Source of the DNA: Dehalococcoidia bacterium
Lineage (GTDB): Bacteria > Chloroflexota > Dehalococcoidia > Lucifugimonadales > UBA3495
NCBI GenBank assembly: GCA_022823105.1
Contig: JAJDXU010000390.1
Location: forward strand, 1-15,741
Direction of reading: 5' to 3'
DNA: 15,741 nt
Below the pieces are notes generated by a model, which saw only the letters and a list, made by a program, of their open reading frames with translations, made no database searches and was not told the DNA's origin. Numbering within the stretch: the stretch's first letter is position 1; each line of letters opens with the position of its first letter. Positions 1 through 5,699 of this stretch are shown here, in pieces. The position numbers and the translations under genes are program-made.

Positions 1-1
1 G

Positions 2-202
2 GATGTCCGCGCAGAGATCAACGTCAAGGAACGACACTTTGAACCGCTGGCGGTTTTGCGTGGCGTTGCCAACTCACTTGGTGGTGGACGCAAGGTGCTG
101 GCCGAAGAGGCATCGCGCCGCATCCGGGCCATCCGTCGGAAGTGTCCAGAGGATTTCGACCATCTCGCGCAGCGGTTGCAAGTTGTCGCATCAACGCCGT
201 AA
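2..202 (+). CDS. C-terminal fragment of an unrecognised protein
   Basis: An open frame enters from the left edge and ends at a TAA at 200-202, giving 66 visible residues. The peptide is rich in charged and aliphatic residues, begins DVRAEINVKERHFEPL and contains the basic helix-like stretch RRIRAIRRKC. That composition looks more like real protein than the overlapping frames, which are rich in Ser, Pro and Arg. I do not recognise the family. It lies 111 bases upstream of aprB, and the aprB promoter and leader hairpin fall in between, so it is probably a separate transcription unit. The start and most of the protein lie outside the window. An overlapping longer open frame in this region is judged a shadow. 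Confidence 0.55.
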   Translation, partial: DVRAEINVKERHFEPLAVLRGVANSLGGGRKVLAEEASRRIRAIRRKCPEDFDHLAQRLQVVASTP

Positions 203-246
203 CCATTCGGACGGCATCGTACCTCCGCCGCCTTACTTGCAAATCA

Positions 247-255
247 TGTTACAAT
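247..255 (+). promoter_or_regulatory. Extended -10 promoter for the apr operon
   Basis: TGTTACAAT reads as a TGn extension followed by TACAAT, which is five of six bases of the sigma-70 -10 consensus. No good -35 hexamer sits 16-18 bases upstream, where the sequence is GC-rich, as is usual for extended -10 promoters. Transcription would begin at about 261-263, inside or next to the hairpin at 256-281. The GTG start of aprB lies about 50 bases downstream. Confidence 0.45.
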
Positions 256-287
256 GCCCGGCAGACTTTTTGCCGCCGGGCGATTTT
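256..287 (+). terminator. GC hairpin between the upstream gene and aprB (terminator or leader hairpin)
   Basis: GCCCGGC (256-262) and GCCGGGC (275-281) form a perfect 7-bp inverted repeat with a 12-base loop containing five T residues, followed by GATTTT. It could end transcription of the gene that stops at 202. It could also form the 5' end of the aprB leader, because it directly follows the extended -10 element. The short T run makes a strong terminator doubtful. Confidence 0.4.
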
Positions 288-313
288 GACCGTCCACACC
301 AGAGGAGAAATTC

Positions 314-751
314 GTGCCTACCTACGTCGATCCTTCCGCCTGTAACGCCTGCGCCGGCGTCCACGGCGGGCCCCAGTGCGTCTATATCTGTCCCAACGAT
401 CTGATGGTCCTGGACGATATGGTCAACAAGGGCAGCAACCAGGAGCCCGAAATGTGTTCGGAGTGTTACGCCTGTGTCAAGCTGTGCCCCGAAAATGCCA
501 TTCACGTCCGCGGTTACGCGGACTTTGTTCCATTGGGAGCCGAAGTACAACCCCATTACGAGGGGCAGGACATCGTCTGGAACGTCACGTTCCGTGACGG
601 CCGGACCGAACACTTCCGATTTGCCTCCCGCTCCACCCCGTGGGGCAGCATCGACCCTTACGCCGGCATCAACCCGGCTGACCGCGACGCGCTGCGCAGC
701 ATAGAGCTCTTCGGCGAACCCGAATATCTCAAGCTTCCCGAATCCGCCTGA
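314..751 (+). CDS. aprB: Adenylyl-sulfate (APS) reductase beta subunit, AprB
   Basis: This is the iron-sulfur subunit of dissimilatory APS reductase, which interconverts APS and sulfite plus AMP in the cytoplasm together with AprA. The 145 residues match the usual family length. Two [4Fe-4S] sites are visible: C10-x2-C13-x8-C22-x3-C26-P and C48-x2-C51-x2-C54-x3-C58-P. They are followed by the family-typical VRGYADFVPLG and a C-terminal tail with STPWGSIDPY that wraps AprA in known structures. The start is GTG, placed by an AGAGGAG ribosome site at 301-307, six bases upstream. The residue after the first Cys of the second cluster is Ser49. From memory the Archaeoglobus enzyme has Trp-B48 there, proposed for electron transfer to FAD. 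aprB leads the operon; the direction of the reaction cannot be told from this window. Confidence 0.95.
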   Translation: MPTYVDPSACNACAGVHGGPQCVYICPNDLMVLDDMVNKGSNQEPEMCSECYACVKLCPENAIHVRGYADFVPLGAEVQPHYEGQDIVWNVTFRDGRTEHFRFASRSTPWGSIDPYAGINPADRDALRSIELFGEPEYLKLPESA

Positions 752-755
752 CGAG

Positions 756-1124
756 ATGACCACCGCCGCCGACACCATCGCCTACCACCGGGAACGCAGC
801 TGGCATTTCCTGGCCCTGGTGGATGACGAGCTGGCCCGGGGCGAGTTGGAAGAGGCCAGCAACAAGCTGTGGGGCGCGGCCGCTCATGCCATCAAAGCCG
901 TCGCCGAAAGCCGCGGCTGGGAGCACCATGCGCATGCGCTGCTGGAAAGCGCGGTTCTGCGATTGATCAGGGAAGAGGGCGCACCGCCCCATATCCAGGG
1001 GCAGTATTACATCGCCTCGCACTACCACCAACGATTCTACGGCGGCCCACCAGATGCGGGCAGCATACGCTACGGCAAGACCGTGATCACCGAGTTCGTT
1101 CAAACCCTGGAAAACTTGGGCTGA
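756..1124 (+). CDS. PaREP1/HEPN-like small helical protein inside the apr operon
   Basis: The 122-residue, all-helical-looking protein carries a pattern typical of PaREP1-like/HEPN-type proteins: an N-terminal helix, then GELEEASNKLWGAAAHAIKAVAE (residues 29-51), RGWEHHAHALLESAV (53-67), and a C-terminal part with SHYHQRFYGG (88-97). This assignment comes from pattern memory and has no catalytic proof. I do not see the Rx4-6H motif of HEPN ribonucleases in a convincing position, so a nuclease role is not claimed. The ATG follows the aprB stop by only four bases and aprA begins 94 bases further on, so it is almost certainly co-transcribed with both subunits. Its position hints at a role in assembly, regulation or protection of APS reductase, or at an opportunistic insertion. 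Confidence 0.75.
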   Translation: MTTAADTIAYHRERSWHFLALVDDELARGELEEASNKLWGAAAHAIKAVAESRGWEHHAHALLESAVLRLIREEGAPPHIQGQYYIASHYHQRFYGGPPDAGSIRYGKTVITEFVQTLENLG

Positions 1125-1218
1125 GCGGCTTCCTCAACCGACATCAACATTCCATCTGCAACACTGCCGCGCACCGCTGTCAGCCGTAGCCGGCCAAACC
1201 CTGAGGAGTACCCACAAA

Positions 1219-3078
1219 ATGCCTGAACCCACCACCCGTATAGTTGAATCCGACGTGCTGATCATCGGAGGCGGAATGGCCGGCTGCGGCGCGGCCATCG
1301 AAGCCCGATACTGGGGCGGCGATGATCTCCGCATCGTGATGGTTGACAAGGCCGCCACCGACCGCAGCGGCGCCGTTGGCGAGGGCCTTTCGGCCATCAA
1401 CATGTATATGGGGATGCGCCACGGCTGGAACCAGCCCGAGGACTACGTCGAGTATGTGCGCAACGACATGATGGGCGTTTCGCGTGAGGACCTGGTGTAC
1501 GACGTGGCGCGTCACGTGGACAGCAGTGTTCACATGTTTGAGGAGTGGGGGCTGCCCTTCTGGTACGACGACGAAGGGCTGTACGTACGTGAGGGTCGCT
1601 GGCAGGTGATGATTCACGGCGAGGCATACAAGCCCATCGTGTCCGAGGCCACCAAGAAGGCATTGGGTCCGGACAACCATTTCGAGCGGGTGTTCATCTC
1701 GCACCTGTTCACCGACTCGGACGACCCCAACCGCATTGCCGGCGCCGTGGGTTTCGGGGTGCGGGAGGATGTGATCTATGTCTTCAAGGCGCGTTCCGTG
1801 ATCAGCGCGGCCGGCGGAGCGACTGCCATCTTCCGGCCCCGCAGCGTGGGCGAAGGCATGGGTCGCACGTGGTATTCGATCTTCGACACCGGATCGGTGT
1901 ACGGGCTGATCATTCCGGTGGGTGGCGAGATGACGCAGATGGAGCACCGCTTCGTGCCCAGCCGGTTCAAGGACTCCTACGGGCCGGTGGGCGCGTGGTC
2001 GCAGTTGTTCCGCGCCGACCTGACCAACGCGGCCGGCGAGAACTATTTCGTCAACCGGTTGCCGGAACTGAAGAAGTACGACCCGTACGGATCGGCCTTC
2101 CCGACGCCGACGCCGCTGCGCAACCATCTGCTGTGGACCGAGATCCAGGCCGGAAATGGGCCGATCATGCTGAAGACGCCGGAGGCCATCGACGCGCTGG
2201 CGGCGGGCGACGAGGACCGCAAGCGGGACATCATCGCCGAGGCGTGGGAAGACTTCCTGGACATGACCATCTCCCAGGCCATCCTGTGGGCGGCCCACAA
2301 CATCGCGCCGGAGGAACGCCCTTCGGAGGTGGTGCTGGCTGAACCGTACATCATGGGTAGCCACAGCGGTGAGGCCGGCGCGTGGGTGAGCGGACCCGAG
2401 GACGTTGCGCCCGATGGGTACCACTGGGGCTACAGCAAGATGACAACGGTGAGCGGGCTGTTCGCGGCCGGCGACGGAGTGGGGGCGTGCCCGCACAAGT
2501 TCTCCTCGGGTTCGTTCACAGAGGGCAGGCTGGCCGGCAAGTCCGCCGTGGCGTACGCGCTGGACAACACGACGCCGCCCAAGGTGGACGACCGCAAGAT
2601 TGACGAGCTGAAGCGGCAGGCGTGGGCTCCCATGGTCACGTTCGAGGAGAACCAGTACGCATCCACCAACCCGGAGGTCAACCCCAACTACCTGCTGCCG
2701 CGCTCGGGACTGTTCCGACTGCAGAAGCTGATGGACGAGTACGTGGCCGGGGTTTCAGCCGGTTTCACGACCAACGAGTCCACGATGCTGCGTGGCCTGG
2801 AACTGATGGGGATGCTGCGCGAGGACCTGGAGAAGCTGGCCGCCCGCAACCGGCACGAGCTGCTGCGGTGCCACGAACTGATTCACCGGGCATGGGTAGC
2901 CGAGGCGCACCTGCGTCACATGCTGCACCGCAAGGAGACCCGCTGGCCCGGGTTCTACTATCGCACCGACTACCCCGACATGGACGAGGCCAACTGGAAG
3001 GTGTTCGTCAACTCGCGGTACGATGCCGAGAAGGGCGAGTGGAGCGTGTTCACCCGCGACTGCCCGCAGGTTTTCTGA
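1219..3078 (+). CDS. aprA: Adenylyl-sulfate (APS) reductase alpha subunit, AprA
   Basis: This is the FAD-containing catalytic subunit of dissimilatory APS reductase, 619 residues, close to the usual length. The N-terminal Rossmann motif is VLIIGGGMAGCGAA (13-26). Family hallmarks follow in order: GEGLSAINMYMG (54-65), VPSRFKDSYGPVGAW (246-260), a fumarate-reductase-like PYIMGSHSGEAGAWVSGPED (376-395), and GLFAAGDGVGACPHKFSSGS (413-432) for FAD binding. The SHSG...WVSGPED block separates AprA from succinate dehydrogenase and L-aspartate oxidase. GAGGAG at 1203-1208 is the ribosome site, ten bases before the ATG. A terminator follows 30 bases after the stop, so aprA ends the operon. No qmoABC, aprM or sat gene is seen in the window, so the electron partner must be encoded elsewhere. 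Confidence 0.95.
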   Translation: MPEPTTRIVESDVLIIGGGMAGCGAAIEARYWGGDDLRIVMVDKAATDRSGAVGEGLSAINMYMGMRHGWNQPEDYVEYVRNDMMGVSREDLVYDVARHVDSSVHMFEEWGLPFWYDDEGLYVREGRWQVMIHGEAYKPIVSEATKKALGPDNHFERVFISHLFTDSDDPNRIAGAVGFGVREDVIYVFKARSVISAAGGATAIFRPRSVGEGMGRTWYSIFDTGSVYGLIIPVGGEMTQMEHRFVPSRFKDSYGPVGAWSQLFRADLTNAAGENYFVNRLPELKKYDPYGSAFPTPTPLRNHLLWTEIQAGNGPIMLKTPEAIDALAAGDEDRKRDIIAEAWEDFLDMTISQAILWAAHNIAPEERPSEVVLAEPYIMGSHSGEAGAWVSGPEDVAPDGYHWGYSKMTTVSGLFAAGDGVGACPHKFSSGSFTEGRLAGKSAVAYALDNTTPPKVDDRKIDELKRQAWAPMVTFEENQYASTNPEVNPNYLLPRSGLFRLQKLMDEYVAGVSAGFTTNESTMLRGLELMGMLREDLEKLAARNRHELLRCHELIHRAWVAEAHLRHMLHRKETRWPGFYYRTDYPDMDEANWKVFVNSRYDAEKGEWSVFTRDCPQVF

Positions 3079-3107
3079 ACGAACAGCCCGCGTTGACCTT
3101 ACCAACG

Positions 3108-3138
3108 ACACCCCGTGCTGGACGCGGGGTGTTATTTT
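3108..3138 (+). terminator. Intrinsic terminator after aprA
   Basis: ACACCCCG (3108-3115) and CGGGGTGT (3125-3132) form a perfect 8-bp stem with a 9-base loop, followed by TATTTT. It ends 12 bases before the ATG of the next gene, so it should separate the apr operon from the downstream DinB-like gene, which then needs its own promoter or depends on read-through. Confidence 0.85.
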
Positions 3139-3149
3139 CGGAGCCAGCA

Positions 3150-3758
3150 ATGACCTCGCAAGCCGGTGCGCCCGACCCGATCACCATCTTTGAAAAAGCG
3201 TCCCGCCGTGTGCATGAGATCATGGCGGGCATCCGGGAGGGACAGGGCGAGAACGCCACCCCCTGCACCGAGTGGAACGTGCGGCAGTTGATGAACCACA
3301 TGATCGGCGGCGCGGAGGTCCTGGCCGGCAGTCTGGAAGGCAATATGCCGGAGGGGGTCGGCGGAGTGTCTCCGAACAGTTCCTATTCGGCTGAGACGGA
3401 TGTGTCCGCGCTGGCGCAGGCCTATTCCGGAGAATCCGCCCGGGCGCTGCGGGCGGCCCAACAGCCTGGAGCGATGGAGGCTGCCACGCCAGGCGGGATG
3501 ATGACTGCGCCTCAGTTCCTGATTGCGATGGCCACCGATCACATCGTCCACGCGTGGGATCTGGCACGAGCGACCGGGCAGGACGACACACTGGATGATG
3601 ACGTGGTGGAGGCGGCTTACGCGATGATGACCTCTCCTGAAACCGGCTTATTCGTGGACATGGGGCGTCGAGCCGGTTTCATAGGCGCTGCCGTTGCGGT
3701 GGCAGATGACGCCAGACTGCAGGACAAACTGGTCGCCCACATGGGCCGTCAGCCGTAG
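3150..3758 (+). CDS. TIGR03086-type DinB-like metal-binding protein (mycothiol-dependent maleylpyruvate isomerase superfamily)
   Basis: The 202-residue protein has the four-helix DinB/MDMPI pattern: PCTEWNVRQLMNHMIGG (38-54) near the N-terminus and ATDHIVHAWDLARATGQ (128-144) in the middle. By analogy with the isomerase, likely metal ligands are H50, D130 and H134. Family members are thought to use a low-molecular-weight thiol or to bind a divalent metal, but most have no known substrate. The frame is open far upstream through aprA; the ATG at 3150 is chosen because it follows the terminator, has GGAG at 3140-3143, and starts where family similarity begins. The TfoX-like gene follows 30 bases later on the same strand. 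The thiol used here is unknown. Confidence 0.85.
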   Translation: MTSQAGAPDPITIFEKASRRVHEIMAGIREGQGENATPCTEWNVRQLMNHMIGGAEVLAGSLEGNMPEGVGGVSPNSSYSAETDVSALAQAYSGESARALRAAQQPGAMEAATPGGMMTAPQFLIAMATDHIVHAWDLARATGQDDTLDDDVVEAAYAMMTSPETGLFVDMGRRAGFIGAAVAVADDARLQDKLVAHMGRQP

Positions 3759-3788
3759 CCTCCTGCGCGCGGATCAGGACGCATCGCG

Positions 3789-4118
3789 ATGGCCTACGAC
3801 GAAACGCTGGCCGAGCGCGTTCGGGGCAGCCTGGCCGGACATACCGGCATCGACGAGCGCAGGATGTTCGGCGGGCTGGCATTCATGCTGGGCGGCAACA
3901 TGTGCTGCCGCGTGACCGAGCACGGGCTGATGGTGCGCGTTGGGCCGGACGGGTACGAGGATGCGCTCGCTCAGCCCCATGCCGGAGTCATGGATTTAAC
4001 CGGGCGACCCATGCGCGGATGGGTACTGGTGCAGATGGAAGGCGTCGAGCCGGATGATGCGCTGGCTCAATGGGTGGCGCGGGGCGCGGAGTTCACCCGC
4101 ACGCTGCCGGCGAAGTAG
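3789..4118 (+). CDS. TfoX N-terminal-domain protein
   Basis: The 109 residues correspond to a lone TfoX/Sxy N-terminal domain. The diagnostic block is RRMFGGLAFMLGGNMCCRV (24-42), followed by GLMVRVG and a C-terminal PMRGWVLVQ segment. In gamma-proteobacteria TfoX controls competence, but stand-alone short versions are widespread and of unknown function, so no competence role is inferred. It lies 30 bases downstream of the DinB-like gene and probably shares its transcript. AGGA sits about nine bases before the ATG. The convergent minus-strand gene ends only 12 bases past its stop. Confidence 0.85.
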   Translation: MAYDETLAERVRGSLAGHTGIDERRMFGGLAFMLGGNMCCRVTEHGLMVRVGPDGYEDALAQPHAGVMDLTGRPMRGWVLVQMEGVEPDDALAQWVARGAEFTRTLPAK

Positions 4119-4130
4119 CGCGGGACGGCT

Positions 4131-4571
4131 TTAGTTGTCGGCGGGCGCTGGCACGGCGGGATCGACATCAGGCAGGGGGACTATGGCGGGACTGCCGTCT
4201 GCGTGAACGTGATGATACAGAAGGCCGATTGCCCGCAGCACTTCCTGGTGTCGGCGTTCGTTCACGTCTTCGGCTTGCTCGAATCTGCGATCAATAATTT
4301 CTTCCATTTCGCTGAACCGCCGGTCAACGTTGCTCTCCAAGGTTGCCATCCGGTGGTCAACGTTCCTCTCCATCGTCCCGAACCGGCGTTCGTTATCCCT
4401 GTCCCGACGGTTGGAATCGCGAATGTACCATGCGGCCGCAAACGAACCCATCAACGACAGGATTGCAAGCCAGATGCCCGAGAAGATCGCGAGCAACTGG
4501 AACAGTTCTGCATATGTAACTAAATTGGAAACGTCCAAGATAATCGCCCGGGCCCATGCGGCCCATTTCAT
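4131..4571 (-). CDS. Single-pass membrane protein with an 11-residue (hendecad) coiled coil
   Basis: This 146-residue protein has no recognised family. Residues about 24-50 form one hydrophobic helix (LFQLLAIFSGIWLAILSLMG and onward), followed by basic RDSNRRDRDNE. Five consecutive 11-residue units then run from residue 62 to 116: RRFGTMERNVD, HRMATLESNVD, RRFSEMEEIID, RRFEQAEDVNE and RRHQEVLRAIG. This spacing predicts a right-handed helical bundle or long stalk on the positively flanked, presumably cytoplasmic, side. A Pro/Asp-rich tail ends the protein. The ATG at 4571 follows AAAGAAG. Small phage and bacterial membrane-anchored coiled-coil proteins such as XhlA look broadly similar, but I make no assignment. 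It is convergent with the TfoX gene and divergent from the amidohydrolase gene. Confidence 0.7.
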   Translation of the reverse strand: MKWAAWARAIILDVSNLVTYAELFQLLAIFSGIWLAILSLMGSFAAAWYIRDSNRRDRDNERRFGTMERNVDHRMATLESNVDRRFSEMEEIIDRRFEQAEDVNERRHQEVLRAIGLLYHHVHADGSPAIVPLPDVDPAVPAPADN

Positions 4572-4731
4572 CTTCTTTCATTGTTGGATCGTCGTCAAGT
4601 GTTCGTAGTCGTTGACCGATAGATGAATCTTATTCGCTCGTGCGTGTCATCACCCCATACGGGTTGCTGCCGTGCGCCGGCGATGGTAAACGCGGTACGA
4701 TTAGACATCAAAACCTCAGGGAGAAAACCTT
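4572..4731. other. Divergent intergenic region
   Basis: These 160 bases separate the minus-strand coiled-coil gene from the plus-strand amidohydrolase gene and must hold promoters for both. I see a TTGACC at about 4613-4618 and a TACGAT at about 4696-4701, but the spacing does not make a convincing promoter. The only clear signal is the amidohydrolase ribosome site AGGGAG at 4718-4723. Confidence 0.4.
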
Positions 4732-5577
4732 ATGCAAGCCATTGACATGCACATCCACGTTCCGCGAGAACCCGGCCTGCCGGAGATTGAGATCGAGGCG
4801 GAGTTGCTGCGGTACTTCCGGGCGCCGCCGCCGCCCAAAAACCCGGCGGAGATGGCAGACAAGTTCCGCGAGCTGGACCTTTTCGGCGTGATTTTCTCGG
4901 TGGACACCACGACGAATACCGGCGAGAAGCCCGACAGCAACGACTGGGTCGCCAGCATCGTCAACGATCATCCGGAGCAGTTCATGGGGTTTGCCTCGGT
5001 GGACCCGTGGATGGGCAAGGCGGCGTGCTACGAGCTGGAACGATCAGTGAAGGAACTGGGACTGAAAGGGCTCAAGCTGCATCCGATACACCAGGCGTTC
5101 TTTCCCAACGATACGAAGTTCTATCCGCTGTACGAGGTGGCCGATGGGCTGGGCATTCCGGTGCTGTTTCACTCGGGATTCGCTGGGGCGGGTTCCGGCA
5201 CGCCGGGCGGCAGCGGGCTGAAGCTCAAGTACAGCCAGCCGGTGCCGTGCTTCGACGACGTGGCGGCCGATTTCCCGAACATGACGATCATCATGGCGCA
5301 TCCTGCGTGGCCGTGGATCGACGAGCAGATCGCCGTGGCCCTGCACAAGTCCAACGTGTTCCTGGACCTGTCGGGCTGGATGCCGCGGTTCATACCGGAG
5401 ACGCTGATCCGCGAGACCAACACCCGCCTGCAGGACAAGGTGATGTTCGGGTCGGATTACCCGTTCATCCATCCGGATAGCTGGCTGGCGGATTTCCAGA
5501 ACCTGCAGATGCGCGACCACGTGATCCCCAAGGTGTTGCTGGAAAACGCGCAGCGCGCGCTGAATATCGCGGCGTAG
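4732..5577 (+). CDS. Amidohydrolase-2 family metal-dependent hydrolase or decarboxylase
   Basis: The 281-residue TIM-barrel protein belongs to the amidohydrolase_2 (ACMSD / gamma-resorcylate decarboxylase-like) group. Metal-ligand motifs are present in order: DMHIH (H7, H9) at the start of strand 1, FHSG (H147), AHPAWP (H190) and MFGSDYP (D242). GLKGLKLHP (110-118) is also typical. These enzymes hydrolyse or non-oxidatively decarboxylate ring or lactone acids; the actual substrate cannot be read from the sequence. The start is fixed by AGGGAG at 4718-4723, eight bases upstream, and by DMHIH lying close to the N-terminus. The gene appears monocistronic: a palindromic repeat starts immediately after the TAG and the next gene is convergent. 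Confidence 0.88.
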   Translation: MQAIDMHIHVPREPGLPEIEIEAELLRYFRAPPPPKNPAEMADKFRELDLFGVIFSVDTTTNTGEKPDSNDWVASIVNDHPEQFMGFASVDPWMGKAACYELERSVKELGLKGLKLHPIHQAFFPNDTKFYPLYEVADGLGIPVLFHSGFAGAGSGTPGGSGLKLKYSQPVPCFDDVAADFPNMTIIMAHPAWPWIDEQIAVALHKSNVFLDLSGWMPRFIPETLIRETNTRLQDKVMFGSDYPFIHPDSWLADFQNLQMRDHVIPKVLLENAQRALNIAA

Positions 5578-5635
5578 CGCTCGTGGTGAGCCTGTCGGTG
5601 GGAGTGCTCATGGTTCGACAGGCTCACCATGAGCG
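5578..5635. repeat. Palindromic (REP-like) repeat
   Basis: The outer arms at 5578-5597 and 5616-5635 are 20-base inverted copies with one mismatch. Their core GGTGAGCCTGTCG / CGACAGGCTCACC is perfect. A second, nested inverted repeat exists, GCTCATGGT (5606-5614) with ACCATGAGC (5626-5634), so two alternative hairpins are possible. It begins right after the amidohydrolase stop and lies between two convergent genes, where it may also act as a terminator or mRNA-stabilising element. A related 24-base copy occurs at 12480-12503 inside a coding gene. Dispersed repeats of the form GTTCGACAGGCTCACC are familiar from many bacterial genomes. Confidence 0.8.
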
Positions 5636-5672
5636 GAGGCGGGGCCAACTTGCCAGCGGAGGCGGGGCCAAC
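5632..5672. repeat. Short tandem direct repeat
   Basis: The 18-base unit AGCGGAGGCGGGGCCAAC occurs at 5632-5649 and again, identical, at 5655-5672, with a 23-base period. The first copy overlaps the end of the palindromic repeat. The rest of the gap up to the stop of the beta-propeller gene at 5700 shows nothing else. Confidence 0.75.
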
Positions 5673-5699
5673 ATAGTCAATTGCCAACCGGAACAGGGC

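Noticed and set aside
3..404. A 133-codon plus-strand open frame across the left edge and the aprB start.
   Set aside because: Its composition is rich in Ser, Pro, Arg and His, it crosses the aprB promoter and ribosome site, and it overlaps two better-supported frames.
756..1124. Reading the small apr-operon gene as a HEPN toxin with a neighbouring MNT antitoxin.
   Set aside because: No nucleotidyltransferase gene adjoins it and no convincing Rx4-6H ribonuclease motif is present. Its neighbours are the two Apr subunits.
1125..1218. The 94-base gap before aprA as a possible riboswitch or small RNA.
   Set aside because: Only weak partial complementarities are visible. The only clear signal is the GAGGAG ribosome site.
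2622..3149. Upstream extension of the DinB-like protein by 176 codons.
   Set aside because: It lies within aprA in another frame and runs through the terminator. The ATG at 3150 has a ribosome site and matches the family start.
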